Assembly: GCA_934565775.1 (NCBI GenBank)
Contig: CAKTIN010000005.1
Location: forward strand, 1-43,410
Direction: 5' to 3'
Source of the DNA: an uncultured Oscillospiraceae bacterium
GTDB lineage: Bacteria > Bacillota > Clostridia > Oscillospirales > Oscillospiraceae
DNA: 43,410 nucleotides
Shown here: piece by piece, positions 32,632-41,185 of the stretch
Position numbering within the stretch: position 1 is the first letter of the stretch
How the letters are laid out: every line of letters begins with the position of its first letter
The notes under the pieces: generated by a model
Seen by the model: the letters and a program-made list of their open reading frames with translations, nothing else
Databases searched by the model: none
Told to the model about the DNA's origin: nothing
Made by a program: the position numbers and the translations under genes

Positions 32632-33406
32632 CGGTCTCACCTACTCTCTCTACGGCCGTGCACCGGCCGGTCCGGGGGTCCAGGGTGAACACCACGGCCT
32701 CCAGCTTCCCCGCACCGGGGGCGGGCTGGTAGCGGCTGGTGGGGTCCCCCCGGAACTTTGCAATGGACAGCTCCGGCTTGATTCCCAAAACGGAGTATTT
32801 CGGCCCGGTCATGCCCAGGTCGGTGACATAGCCCGTCCCCTTTGGGAGAATCTGGGTATCCGCCGTGGGCACATGGGTGTGGGTCCCCCACAGGGCGCTG
32901 ACCCGGCCGTCGAGCATATAGCCCATGGCCAGCTTCTCCGAGGTGGCCTCCGCGTGGAGCTCCACCAGGATCAGCCGGGTATCCACCTTCCGCAGGAGCT
33001 TGTCCACCAGCAGGAAGGGATTGTCCGGCAGGTAATCCATGCCGCACCGGCCGATGAGATCGATCACGGCCACCGGCCCGGCGGCGGTGTCAAAAATCCC
33101 ATAGCCCCGGCCGGGCTGCTGGGGCGGCAGATTCGCCGGACGCAGGATGGCGGGGCAGTCGTCCAGATAGGCGGAGATTTCCCGGCGGCCGAAGGTATGG
33201 TTGCCCATGGTAATCACATCGGCCCCGGCGTCAAAAATTTCGTCGGCCTGCTTGGGGGTAATGCCCAGGATGCTGGCATTCTCCCCGTTGACCACGGTGA
33301 AGTCCGCCCCCACCCGGCGAATCAGCCGCCGCAGGCGGCGGGTAATCATATCCATGCCGCAGTCGGCGACCACATCGCCCACGGCAAGCACCTTAAAAGA
33401 ATCCAT
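32609..33406 (-). CDS. ymdB: YmdB-type 2',3'-cyclic nucleotide phosphodiesterase
   Basis: 265 residues from ATG at 33406 after AAAGGAGC. TIGR00282-type metallophosphoesterase: VGDVVADCGM, VVNGENAS, TMGNHTFGR, ELHAEATSEK and GTHTHVPTAD carry the metal and catalytic residues of B. subtilis YmdB. The second-position residue in ELHAEATSEK differs from the usual DFHAEATSEK. YmdB hydrolyses 2',3'-cAMP and influences sporulation and biofilm choices in Bacillus. Here it heads an operon with nuclease, ATPase and thioesterase genes and has a promoter plus a leader of about 160 bases with strong predicted structure. Confidence 0.93.
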   Translation of the reverse strand: MDSFKVLAVGDVVADCGMDMITRRLRRLIRRVGADFTVVNGENASILGITPKQADEIFDAGADVITMGNHTFGRREISAYLDDCPAILRPANLPPQQPGRGYGIFDTAAGPVAVIDLIGRCGMDYLPDNPFLLVDKLLRKVDTRLILVELHAEATSEKLAMGYMLDGRVSALWGTHTHVPTADTQILPKGTGYVTDLGMTGPKYSVLGIKPELSIAKFRGDPTSRYQPAPGAGKLEAVVFTLDPRTGRCTAVERVGETDEAPARS

Positions 33407-33476
33407 AAAAAGCTCCTTTCCCCGCCGAGCTTGGCGGTTTGAAGGCAAATATCGTATCCTTGATCCGGAATGGTAA

Positions 33477-33560
33477 GGGCAAGCGCCGCCCGGCGCATTT
33501 CGGGCGGGTATGCGGCCAGGAGCTGTGACCCCTCAAAACGGCATCGCCGGGCCCTTGCCC
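33477..33560 (-). promoter_or_regulatory. Structured ymdB leader, candidate cis-regulatory RNA
   Basis: In the leader, GGGCAAG (33477-33483) pairs with CTTGCCC (33554-33560) and GCCCGGCG (33488-33495) with CGCCGGGC (33545-33552), closing a 50-base inner region. A competing 7-bp hairpin, CCGCCCG (33486-33492) with CGGGCGG (33501-33507), uses the same bases. Mutually exclusive folds are typical of regulatory leaders. I could not match it to a known riboswitch class. Confidence 0.45.
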
Positions 33561-33572
33561 CCATGCTTCCTC

Positions 33573-33601
33573 ATTATATACCAAAAAACCCCGGGGTGCA
33601 A
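33573..33601 (-). promoter_or_regulatory. Promoter of the ymdB operon
   Basis: Minus strand TTGCAC (33601-33596), 17 bases, TATAAT (33578-33573). A GC-rich hairpin with a T6 run (CCCCGG / CCGGGG, about 33587-33610) overlaps the -35 region. Confidence 0.78.
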
Positions 33602-33652
33602 CCGGGGGCTTTTGGCAGACCTGAAAAAAATTCGTTTTTTTCACCAAAACCG

Positions 33653-33681
33653 TTGCAAACCTTTTGTGAATGTGGTATATT
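33653..33681 (+). promoter_or_regulatory. Promoter of typA
   Basis: TTGCAA (33653-33658), 17 bases, TATATT (33676-33681), about 54 bases before the ATG. Confidence 0.78.
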
Positions 33682-33734
33682 TTCTAAGTATCAGCGAATT
33701 TCGAGTTCCATCGCAGAAGGAGTGCGAAGTTACT

Positions 33735-35564
33735 ATGGAAAGTCAAGAAAATATTCGAAATATAGCCATTATCGCCCACGTTGACCACGGGAAAACCACC
33801 CTGGTGGACGAAATGCTCAAGCAGGGCGGCATTTACCGGGAGAACCAGGCGGTGGTGGACCGGGTCATGGACTCCGGGGACCTGGAGCGGGAGCGCGGCA
33901 TCACCATCCTGGCCAAGAATACCGCCGTTCGCTATAAAAACACAAAGATCAACATTGTCGATACCCCGGGCCACGCCGACTTCGGCGGCGAGGTGGAGCG
34001 CATCCTGAAAATGGTCAACGGCGTTCTGCTCCTGGTGGACGCCGCGGAGGGCCCCATGCCCCAGACCCGCTTCGTCCTGCAAAAGGCCCTGGAGCTGGGG
34101 CACAAGGTCATCGTGGTGGTCAACAAGATCGACCGGCCGGACGCCCGGGTCCACGAGGTTATGGACGAGGTCCTGGAGCTGCTGCTGGATCTGAACGCCA
34201 CGGACGAGCAGTTTGACTCCCCCACTCTGTTCTGCTCCGCCCGGCAGGGCATCGCCTCTTACGGCCCCGACGAGGTGGGCACGGATCTGACCCCTCTGTT
34301 CGAGACCATCGTAAAATATATTCCCGCCCCCGGCGGGGACCGCAGCGGCCCCACCCAGGTGCTGGTGTCCTCCATCGACTACAACGAGTATGTAGGCCGG
34401 ATCGCCATCGGCCGGATCGAGCGAGGCATCCTGAAAACCAATCAGGAAGTGACCATCTGCGACTATCACGACCCCAAGATGCAGGAGAGAGCCAAAATCG
34501 TGGCCCTATATGAGTTTGACGGACTGGCCAAGAAGCCCGTGCCCGAGGCCGGGGCCGGTGAGATCGTCGCCTTCTCCGGCATTTCCGACATCACCATCGG
34601 CCGGACCATCTGCGCGCCGGAGGCCGTGGAGCCCCTGCCCTTCGTGAAGATTTCCGACCCCACCATCGAGATGACCTTCTCCGTGAACGACAGCCCCTTC
34701 GCCGGGAAGGAGGGCAAGTTCGTCACCTCCCGGAACCTCCGGGACCGTCTGACCCGGGAGCTTCTCAAGGACGTGTCCCTCCATGTGACCGAGCAGGGCA
34801 CCGATGCCTTCAACGTGGCGGGCCGCGGCGAGATGCACCTGTCCATCCTCATGGAGACCATGCGCCGGGAGGGCTACGAATTCGCCGTCTCCACCCCCCG
34901 GGTGCTGACCAAGGTCATCGACGGCAAGCTCTGCGAGCCCATCGAGCGGATGGTGGCGGACGTGCCCGACGGGACCATGGGCTCCGTCATTGAGAAGATC
35001 GGTCAGCGGAAGGGCGACCTGGTGTCCATGACCCCCATGGGCAGCCGGTACCGCCTGGAGTTCCTGGTTCCCTCCCGGGGCCTGTTCGGCTACCGGAACG
35101 AATTCCTGACGGACACCCGGGGCGAGGGCATCATGTCCTCCGTCCTGGACAGCTACGCTCCCATGAAGGGTGACATTGAGCGCCGGCTGACCGGCTCCCT
35201 CATCGCCTTTGAGAGCGGCGAGGCCTGCTCCTACGGCCTGTTTAACGCCCAGGAGCGGGGCGTCCTGTTCATCGGACCGGGCACGCCGGTATACGCCGGT
35301 ATGGTCGTGGGCTCCTGCAGCCGGAACGAGGATATGACCGTCAACGTCTGCAAGCGCAAGCAGCTGACCAATATGCGGGCCGCCGGTTCGGACGAGGCCC
35401 TGCGCCTGTCTCCTCCCCGGGTCATGTCTCTGGAGCAGTGCCTGGAGTTCCTGGCGGACGACGAGCTGCTGGAGTGCACCCCCAAGAGCCTGCGCATCCG
35501 CAAGCGGGAGCTGGACCACAGCATCCGGATGCGGGAGCTGATGAAGCGCCGCGCCGCAAAATAA
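33735..35564 (+). CDS. typA: GTP-binding protein TypA/BipA
   Basis: 609 residues from ATG at 33735, preceded by GAAGGAG; upstream in-frame codons to 33510 run through the promoter and are excluded. GTPase motifs: AHVDHGKTT (G1), RERGITI (G2 region), DTPGHADFGGEV (G3), NKIDRPDAR (G4). Then EF-G-like domains 2, 3 and 5 and the TypA-specific C-terminal domain (SRGLFGYRNEFLTDTRGEG, CKRKQLTNMRAAGSDEAL). Ribosome-associated, helps 50S assembly and growth under stress or cold. Monocistronic, with its own promoter and terminator. Confidence 0.98.
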   Translation: MESQENIRNIAIIAHVDHGKTTLVDEMLKQGGIYRENQAVVDRVMDSGDLERERGITILAKNTAVRYKNTKINIVDTPGHADFGGEVERILKMVNGVLLLVDAAEGPMPQTRFVLQKALELGHKVIVVVNKIDRPDARVHEVMDEVLELLLDLNATDEQFDSPTLFCSARQGIASYGPDEVGTDLTPLFETIVKYIPAPGGDRSGPTQVLVSSIDYNEYVGRIAIGRIERGILKTNQEVTICDYHDPKMQERAKIVALYEFDGLAKKPVPEAGAGEIVAFSGISDITIGRTICAPEAVEPLPFVKISDPTIEMTFSVNDSPFAGKEGKFVTSRNLRDRLTRELLKDVSLHVTEQGTDAFNVAGRGEMHLSILMETMRREGYEFAVSTPRVLTKVIDGKLCEPIERMVADVPDGTMGSVIEKIGQRKGDLVSMTPMGSRYRLEFLVPSRGLFGYRNEFLTDTRGEGIMSSVLDSYAPMKGDIERRLTGSLIAFESGEACSYGLFNAQERGVLFIGPGTPVYAGMVVGSCSRNEDMTVNVCKRKQLTNMRAAGSDEALRLSPPRVMSLEQCLEFLADDELLECTPKSLRIRKRELDHSIRMRELMKRRAAK

Positions 35565-35571
35565 AAGAGCA

Positions 35572-35599
35572 AGCGCCGGATGAGCAATCATCCGGCGCT
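35572..35599. terminator. Bidirectional terminator between typA and the surface protein gene
   Basis: 12-bp perfect stem AGCGCCGGATGA / TCATCCGGCGCT with a GCAA tetraloop. T-rich on both strands (TATTTCTG plus; TTGCTCTTTTATTTT minus). Confidence 0.9.
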
Positions 35600-35619
35600 A
35601 TTTCTGTCTGATACGGGTC

Positions 35620-36546
35620 TCAGGTCTCCGGCTCCCAATGGGCGTACAGGGTCACGGGCTGCTGCACCCGCCAATCGGTCTGCCCGCCGGTCTCCCCGTA
35701 AAACTCCGCCGCCAGGAGACTGTGCACCGGCTCGCCGCCCTCGGGCTCCCGGTACCAGCCGGTAAAGCGCCAGCCGGGCCGGGTGGGCACCGTTGCGTCA
35801 TACCGGGCGGTCTCCGCGCCGCCTCCGGCGTCCAGGGTCAGGGGCAGGAAGGGAGTCTCCCGGCCCTCCGCCGTCCAGACGCCCCGCAGGCGGATCTGGA
35901 TCGTGCCGCCGTCGTCGGGCAGGCAGTCCGCCACGTCCTCCCGGCCCAGGGTCTCCCCCACGGCCCGGTCGATCCAGCCCTCCTGCCGGTCCCGGTGGAC
36001 CAGGGCATAGCCCAGGAAGCGATAGCCCGCCTGGGGCTCCGGCTGGGGAACGGCGATTTGGGTAAAGTCCGCCCCGGAATAGGTCTCGTCCAGCAGCACC
36101 GTCTCCTGCTCCGCCTCGAGATCAAGATACCCCGGCAGAACCATCACGTGGATGGGCCCCAGCGTCTCCGGCTCCGTAGGGGCCTGGGTCGGTGCCTGGG
36201 TGGGGGCCTGAGTGGGCGCCTGGGTCTCCAGCTGCGTGGGGGTCTGGGTCTCGGTGGGGAGCTGTACCGGAGCCGCAGGCGTCAGCCCCCGCCCGGCGGA
36301 AAACAGGCCCACCAGGGCCAGAAACGCGGCAAGATATCCCTTTCCCCGCTTCTTCTGCGGGGCGGCAGGGGGCTGCACCTGTCCCGTCGGGGTAAACTCC
36401 GGCCCCGGCGAGGGAAACTCCGGACCGGGGCCGGTAAATTCCGGCCCCGGCGGGGTCAGCTCCTGCCCCGGAGGCGTCAGCTCCGCCCCGGGCGGAACGA
36501 TCTGCGCGGGCTCCGCCTCCCATTCTTCCCAAGTCTGGCGCTTCAT
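35620..36546 (-). CDS. Membrane-anchored repeat protein with InlB-B-like C-terminus
   Basis: 308 residues. N-terminal cytosolic tail with a Trp/Glu-rich start (MKRQTWEEWEAEP), then six heptads of the type PPGxELT/GPGPEFx (residues 18-59). A single short hydrophobic helix lies at about 70-88 after KKRGKG. The outer part has a Thr/Gln/Pro linker with four QAPT repeats (109-124) and a C-terminal domain whose ending RPGWRFTGWYREPEGGEPVH...VTLYAHWEP is the FxGWY...LYAxW pattern of InlB-B/listeria-bacteroides repeats. Probably a cell-surface protein anchored by one helix, with a Pro-rich tail inside. It is followed closely upstream by the MscS gene (7 bases) and is its operon partner. Confidence 0.82.
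   Translation of the reverse strand: MKRQTWEEWEAEPAQIVPPGAELTPPGQELTPPGPEFTGPGPEFPSPGPEFTPTGQVQPPAAPQKKRGKGYLAAFLALVGLFSAGRGLTPAAPVQLPTETQTPTQLETQAPTQAPTQAPTQAPTEPETLGPIHVMVLPGYLDLEAEQETVLLDETYSGADFTQIAVPQPEPQAGYRFLGYALVHRDRQEGWIDRAVGETLGREDVADCLPDDGGTIQIRLRGVWTAEGRETPFLPLTLDAGGGAETARYDATVPTRPGWRFTGWYREPEGGEPVHSLLAAEFYGETGGQTDWRVQQPVTLYAHWEPET
36175..36222 (-). repeat. QAPT tandem repeat in the surface protein gene
   Basis: Four consecutive 12-base units encoding QAPT, in a Pro/Thr linker, prone to length change by slippage. Confidence 0.75.
36370..36495 (-). repeat. Six-heptad PPGxELT-type coding repeat
   Basis: Six 21-base units coding heptads such as PPGAELT, PPGQELT, PPGPEFT, GPGPEFP and SPGPEFT. 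Imperfect in sequence but regular in length. Confidence 0.75.
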
Positions 36547-36552
36547 AGGCGC

Positions 36553-37437
36553 TTACCGGGTGTGCACGTCCAGCTGGGGGAAGGGGCACTCCACGCCCAG
36601 CCGCCGCAGACCCAGCAGCAGCTCCCGGTTCAGCTTGCGCTGGGTGGCATAGATATTCTCCTCGGACACCGCCGCCGTAAACCGCAGGACCACGGCGGAG
36701 CTGTCCAGGCTCTGGACCCCCAGATACTCCGGTTCGCTGGTCATCAGCGCCGGGTATTTCTTCCGGATGTCCGCCAGCAGCTCCGGCAGGGCCTGCTCCA
36801 GGGCCTCCAAATCCGTCTCATAGGGGATGCCAATATCGCACACCGCCCGGGAGGCCTTGTCCGACCGGTTCAGAATGTTCTTCATTTCGGAATTGTTGAT
36901 GATCTTCACATTGTCGCCGCCGTCCACCACACAGGTGGTGCGGATGCCGATTCTCTGGATGGTGCCCCGGAAGCCGCCGACCTCCACAATGTCCCCCACG
37001 TTACACTGATTCTCAAAGAGCATGAACACGCCGGTGACCACATCGGCAATGAGGCTCTCCGCGCCGAAGCCGACAATCAGCGCCAGAACGCCCACGCTGG
37101 CCAGGATGGCGGAGACGTTCACCCCCACGATGGACAGCCCCCAGCACAGAATCACCAGAGCGGCGGTGTATTGGATCAGGCTGGAGATCAGCGTCAGCAT
37201 GGTCAGCCCCCGGTGGCTTTTGGGCTTCAGCAGCCCCATGAGCCCCCGAAGCAGCCGGGCCAGAAGCAGCACCCCGGCGGCCATGGTCAGCAGCTTCAGC
37301 AGCGCAGCAGCGCTCAGGTCCCATTTGGCCTGGAAGTCCCCCTCCTGCCAGATGCCCGCAGCCCGGCAGCCCCACAGCAGCAGCCCCAGGGCGGCGGCCA
37401 GCAGGAGAATGCTCCACAGATTTCCCTTCTTTTTCAT
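36553..37437 (-). CDS. Small-conductance mechanosensitive channel (MscS family)
   Basis: 294 residues. Four hydrophobic segments before residue 150, with pore-lining TM3 in ILASVGVLALIVGFGAESLIADVVTGVFMLFENQ, rich in the alternating Gly/Ala pattern of MscS. The beta domain follows with NVGDIVEVGGFRGTIQRIGIRTT, then the cytosolic vestibule. It opens under membrane tension to release solutes after osmotic downshock. The GAAGGTGG site precedes the ATG. A promoter lies 60 bases upstream, and the surface protein gene follows 7 bases later. Confidence 0.94.
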   Translation of the reverse strand: MKKKGNLWSILLLAAALGLLLWGCRAAGIWQEGDFQAKWDLSAAALLKLLTMAAGVLLLARLLRGLMGLLKPKSHRGLTMLTLISSLIQYTAALVILCWGLSIVGVNVSAILASVGVLALIVGFGAESLIADVVTGVFMLFENQCNVGDIVEVGGFRGTIQRIGIRTTCVVDGGDNVKIINNSEMKNILNRSDKASRAVCDIGIPYETDLEALEQALPELLADIRKKYPALMTSEPEYLGVQSLDSSAVVLRFTAAVSEENIYATQRKLNRELLLGLRRLGVECPFPQLDVHTR

Positions 37438-37495
37438 CGCAGTCCCACCTTCTTCAAATTCTCGCGTGGGGGCGCTATCCCCCTAGTATAATTGT

Positions 37496-37523
37496 ATTAT
37501 AGCAGAAAACGAGCCGTTTGCAA
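37496..37523 (-). promoter_or_regulatory. Promoter of the mscS-like operon
   Basis: Minus strand TTGCAA (37523-37518), 16 bases, TATAAT (37501-37496). Confidence 0.75.
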
Positions 37524-37599
37524 AGGAAATCCCCGGCCGCAAACTGCCCAAAGTTTCGCTTCGCGTTTTGTGAAAGCTGCCGGGAGCGGCCCGGCCCCC

Positions 37600-37628
37600 T
37601 TGCAAAAGCGGTCGGAATATGCCATAAT
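37600..37628 (+). promoter_or_regulatory. Promoter of the C-S lyase gene
   Basis: TTGCAA (37600-37605), 17 bases, CATAAT (37623-37628), 42 bases before the ATG. Confidence 0.65.
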
Positions 37629-37670
37629 AGGGGAAAGCCCCGGCCCGGTCCGGGTGAGAAGGAGACTATC

Positions 37671-38864
37671 ATGAAGTACGATTTTACCACGTTTCTGGAC
37701 CGCAGCGGCATGGATTCCATCGCCGCAGACAAGATTCCCTTTGACGCCCAGCCGGATCCCGGCTTTTCCCGGATTCCCATGTGGGTGGCGGATATGAGCT
37801 TCCCGGTGGCCCAGCCTGTGCTGGACGCCATTGAGGCCCGGCTGAAGGTCCCCCATTTTGGCTATTTTGACCTTTCTCCCCAGTATTTTGACGCGATCGT
37901 CTCCTGGCAGACCCGGCGCAACGGAGTCCGGGGCCTCCTGCCGGAGCACATCGGCTATGAGAACGGCGTTCTGGGCGGGGTCAGCTCCGCCATTCAGGCC
38001 CTCTCCGCCCCCGGAGACGGGATCCTGGTCCACTCCCCCACCTATGTGGGCTTCACCCGCACGGTCGCCGGTCTGGGCCGGCGGCTGGTCCACTCCCCCC
38101 TGCGCCGGGATGAGGCCGGGATCTGGCGCATGGACTACGCCGATATGGAGCGCCGCCTGAAGGAGGAGCGCATCCATCTGGCCATCCTCTGCTCGCCCCA
38201 CAACCCCAGTGGGCGGGTCTGGGAGCGCTGGGAGCTGGAGCAGGCTCTGGCGCTGTTTGCCAAGTATGACTGCTATGTGATCTCCGACGAGATTTGGTCC
38301 GATATCATCATGCCCGGCTTCCGGCACATCCCCACCCAGAGCGTATCCGAGGACGCCCGCCGCCGGACCGTCGCCCTGTACGCCCCCAGCAAGACCTTCT
38401 CCCTGGCGGGGCTTGTGGGCTCTTACCATATTATTTACGACCGGTATCTCCGGGACCGGGTCTGCGCCCAGGCGGCCCAGAGCCACTATAACGCCTGTAA
38501 CGTTCTGTCCATGCACGCCCTTGTGGGGGCTTACAGCCCGGAGGGCGAGGCCTGGGCGGAGGAGATGTGCCGCGTGATCGACGAAAATCACCGGTACGCC
38601 TGCGCCTTTATTGCCGAGCACTTCCCCGGGGTCCGGGTCATGCAGCCCCAGGGCACCTATATGCTCTTCCTGGACTGCGCCCAGTGGCTGGAGGACCACC
38701 ATTGCACCCTCCGGGAGCTGGAGCTCCGGGGCGTGCGGGCCGGGGTCATCTGGCAGGACGGGGAGGCCTTTGTGCTGCCGAACTCCATCCGCATGAATCT
38801 GGCCCTGCCCAAGCAAATGCTGGAGACGGCCATGGAGCGGCTGAAAGCCTACGCTTTTATCTAA
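37671..38864 (+). CDS. MalY/PatB-type cystathionine beta-lyase (PLP aminotransferase fold)
   Basis: 397 residues from ATG at 37671 after AGAAGGAG. Fold-type I PLP enzyme: start DFTTFLDRSGMDSIAADK and PMWVADMSFPVAQPV match MalY/PatB; CSPHNPSGRVW holds the Asn that contacts PLP, ISDEIWSDIIMPG the Asp, and APSKTFSLAGLVGSY the Schiff-base Lys. The family cleaves C-S bonds of cystathionine and cysteine conjugates, giving thiol, pyruvate and ammonia. No partner genes nearby; stands alone with promoter and terminator. Confidence 0.94.
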   Translation: MKYDFTTFLDRSGMDSIAADKIPFDAQPDPGFSRIPMWVADMSFPVAQPVLDAIEARLKVPHFGYFDLSPQYFDAIVSWQTRRNGVRGLLPEHIGYENGVLGGVSSAIQALSAPGDGILVHSPTYVGFTRTVAGLGRRLVHSPLRRDEAGIWRMDYADMERRLKEERIHLAILCSPHNPSGRVWERWELEQALALFAKYDCYVISDEIWSDIIMPGFRHIPTQSVSEDARRRTVALYAPSKTFSLAGLVGSYHIIYDRYLRDRVCAQAAQSHYNACNVLSMHALVGAYSPEGEAWAEEMCRVIDENHRYACAFIAEHFPGVRVMQPQGTYMLFLDCAQWLEDHHCTLRELELRGVRAGVIWQDGEAFVLPNSIRMNLALPKQMLETAMERLKAYAFI

Positions 38865-38867
38865 GCA

Positions 38868-38901
38868 AAAACCGGGAGAGCCCCTCAGCTCTCCCGGTTT
38901 T
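38868..38901 (+). terminator. Terminator of the C-S lyase gene
   Basis: 13-bp perfect stem AAAACCGGGAGAG / CTCTCCCGGTTTT, right after the stop. Confidence 0.9.
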
Positions 38902-39211
38902 AGACTGCCGCCGGCCATTTTTTATACGCTGCCTGGGCCCCGGGTCCGGGCAGCGGCCCGGTGGGCTTTCGGCCCTTTCCCCCAGCGGAAAGGGCCCCGC
39001 GGTCGGCAGCGCAGGCCACCTCAATTGAACGCCGGTTCAAAATGGGAAAAATCCTTGATTGTAGGCCTTCTCAAAATGGGGGAGCTTCAATCCCTCAGTC
39101 AAAAATCAAAGGTTTCTATGTGGTGCGCTTGCCACCGGCAAGCGTCCTATTTTGATCCGCAGCGGGTTGCCCCCGCCCTTTCCACAAGGGAGCCTTTGGC
39201 GCTCCCGGCTT
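38902..39211. other. Intergenic stretch with hairpins and short repeats, no gene seen
   Basis: Between two operons, without a convincing coding frame. It contains a perfect 10-bp hairpin at 38971-38996 (GGCCCTTTCC / GGAAAGGGCC), a TTGAAC-GCCG-GTTCAA dyad at 39025-39040 and TCAAAATGGG twice (39037-39046, 39071-39080). It looks like a non-coding repeat element or its remnant; whether it recurs elsewhere in the genome cannot be seen here. Confidence 0.5.
39188..39206 (-). terminator. Possible weak terminator of the peptide importer operon
   Basis: GGGAGC / GCTCCC stem with a 7-base loop just after the last ATPase gene; no T-run on the minus strand. Confidence 0.4.
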
Positions 39212-40195
39212 TTATTTGGATTCCGGGTCCGTCTCCCGGGTCAGGGGATAGTGGCAGGCCACCAGGCGGCCCTCCACCTCCCGCAGCTCCGGGACCTCCC
39301 TCCGGCAGGCCTCCGTGGCATAGGGGCACCGGGTGTGGAACCGGCAGCCGGTGGGCACGTCAATGGGGCTGGGCAGCTCCCCGGAGAGCACCCGCTTCTC
39401 CCGCCCCCGCTGCCGGGGGTCCGCCTGAGGCACCGCGTCCAGCAGAAAGCGGGTATAGGGGTGCAGCGGCTTGCGGTACAGGCTGGCCGTATCCGCCACC
39501 TCGCACAGCCGCCCCAAGAACATCACCGCCACCCGGTCCGCCATAAAGTGCACCACGGACAGGTCGTGGCTGATAAACAGATAGGTCAGGCCGAACTGCC
39601 CCTGCAGGTCCTTCATCAGATTCAGCACCTGGCTCTGGACCGACACGTCCAGGGCGGACACCGGCTCGTCGCAAACGATCAGCTTCGGCTGAAGGGCAAT
39701 GGCCCGGGCGATGCCGATGCGCTGGCGCTGGCCGCCGGAGAACTGATGGGGATAGCGGTACAAAAATTCCTCCGGCACCCCCACGTCCTGCATGAGCGCC
39801 CGGACCCGCTGGGTGGTCTCCTCCCGGGTCTTAAACACCCGCTGGGCCTCCAGGGGCTCGGCAATCAGGTCCCGGACGGTCATCCGGGGGTCCAGAGAGG
39901 CGTAGGGGTCCTGGAAAATCAGCTGCATCTGCCGCCGGAGGGCCCGCCGCTCGCTCTTGCTCATGGCGGCAACCTCCCGCCCCTCGAAGGCGATGGTCCC
40001 GGCCTTCGGCGGCAGCAGGCCAATCAGGGTCCGGCCCAGGGTGCTCTTCCCGCACCCGGACTCTCCCACCAGGGCCAGCGTCTCCCCGGCATAGATGGTC
40101 AGGCTTACGTCGGACACCGCGTGGACCCGCTTGCTTCCCTTGGCAGGAAACTCCTGGACCAGATGCTCCGCCTGCAATAACACGTTTTGCTCCAT
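39212..40195 (-). CDS. Dipeptide/oligopeptide ABC importer ATPase (DppF/OppF type)
   Basis: 327 residues, beginning directly after the stop of the other ATPase. Walker [11 protein letters not shown]-loop LIFQDPYASLDPRM (the DppF/OppF hallmark), signature FSGGQRQRIGIARA, Walker B LIVCDEPVSALD, H-loop ISHDLSV. The C-terminus has the oligopeptide-ATPase domain with HTRCPYATEAC, the Cys-containing motif of this family. It forms the ATPase heterodimer with the upstream gene, energising uptake of peptides or similar ligands such as nickel chelates or glutathione. Confidence 0.95.
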   Translation of the reverse strand: MEQNVLLQAEHLVQEFPAKGSKRVHAVSDVSLTIYAGETLALVGESGCGKSTLGRTLIGLLPPKAGTIAFEGREVAAMSKSERRALRRQMQLIFQDPYASLDPRMTVRDLIAEPLEAQRVFKTREETTQRVRALMQDVGVPEEFLYRYPHQFSGGQRQRIGIARAIALQPKLIVCDEPVSALDVSVQSQVLNLMKDLQGQFGLTYLFISHDLSVVHFMADRVAVMFLGRLCEVADTASLYRKPLHPYTRFLLDAVPQADPRQRGREKRVLSGELPSPIDVPTGCRFHTRCPYATEACRREVPELREVEGRLVACHYPLTRETDPESK

Positions 40196-41167
40196 TTACC
40201 GGCCCTCCCCGTTCCAGCAGCTGCACAGATGCCCGGCCTCCAGCGCCTCCAGCTCCGGCCGCTCCTCCCGGCAGCGGTCCGTTGCCCGGGGACACCGGGG
40301 GGCGAAGGCGCAGCCTTTGGGCAGGTGGAGCAGATTTGGCACCACGCCGCCGATGGCGGGCAGCCGCTCCGGCTGCCGGGTCATGTCGATGACCGAGGCC
40401 ATCAGGCCCCGGGTATAGGGGTGGGCATGGCGCTCAAAGAGGGTAAACACATCCCCCTGCTCCACGATCTTCCCGGCGTACATCACATACACCCGGTCGC
40501 ACAGCTCCGCAATGACCCCCAGATTATGGGAGATCAGCAGGATGCTGGTGCCGGTCTCCCGGCTGAGCTGCTGCATGAGCTGCAAAATCTGCGCCTCGAT
40601 GGTCACGTCCAGGGCCGTGGTCGGCTCGTCCGCAATCAGCAGCCGGGGCTTGCAGATCATGGCCATGGCGATCATCACCCGCTGGCGCAGGCCTCCGGAG
40701 AGCTCGTGGGGATAGCAGCGGTAGCGCTTCTCCGGCTCGGAGATGCCCACCTTCTCAAAAATCTTCAAAACCTCGGCCTTTGCGGCCTTTTTCTCCATTT
40801 TTTCGTGGAGCAGCAGAGCCTCCCGGACCTGCTTGCCCACGGTCATCACCGGGTTCAGGCTGGTCATAGGCTCCTGGAAGATCATGGCCATTTCCTTCCC
40901 CCGAAGGGCGCAGAGCTCCCGCTCCGGCAGCCCCACCAGCTCCTGCCCCCGCAGACGGATGCTCCCGGAGACGATGCGCCCCGGGTATTTCAGCAGGCCC
41001 ATCACGGACCGGGCGATCATGCTCTTGCCGCAGCCGGATTCGCCCACGATGCCCACGATCTGTCCCTTGGGGACCTCCAGGCTCACGTCGTCCACAGCGG
41101 GGACATAGCCCCCCTGGGTAAAGAAGCCGGACCGGAGATGTTCAATTTGAAGGGTCAATTCATCCAT
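40196..41167 (-). CDS. Dipeptide/oligopeptide ABC importer ATPase (DppD/OppD type)
   Basis: 323 residues. Walker [10 protein letters not shown]: the usual final Thr/Ser of GKST/S is followed here by Met-Ile, as in many DppD proteins. Q-loop [14 protein letters not shown] (DppD/OppD hallmark), signature [14 protein letters not shown], Walker [14 protein letters not shown]-loop ISHNLGV, and the C-terminal [14 protein letters not shown]ys motif. Starts 18 bases after the permease gene. Partner of the following ATPase. Confidence 0.95.
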   Translation of the reverse strand: MDELTLQIEHLRSGFFTQGGYVPAVDDVSLEVPKGQIVGIVGESGCGKSMIARSVMGLLKYPGRIVSGSIRLRGQELVGLPERELCALRGKEMAMIFQEPMTSLNPVMTVGKQVREALLLHEKMEKKAAKAEVLKIFEKVGISEPEKRYRCYPHELSGGLRQRVMIAMAMICKPRLLIADEPTTALDVTIEAQILQLMQQLSRETGTSILLISHNLGVIAELCDRVYVMYAGKIVEQGDVFTLFERHAHPYTRGLMASVIDMTRQPERLPAIGGVVPNLLHLPKGCAFAPRCPRATDRCREERPELEALEAGHLCSCWNGEGR

Positions 41168-41185
41168 GGAACCGCTCCCGTTTCC

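Noticed and set aside
33477..33560. 6S RNA, SRP RNA or known riboswitch
   Set aside because: No GGAAGGAAGC-type SRP loop, no 6S-like central bubble that I could confirm, and no motif of a known riboswitch; kept only as an unassigned structured leader.
39037..39080. CRISPR array
   Set aside because: Only two copies of a 10-base repeat and no cas genes in the window.
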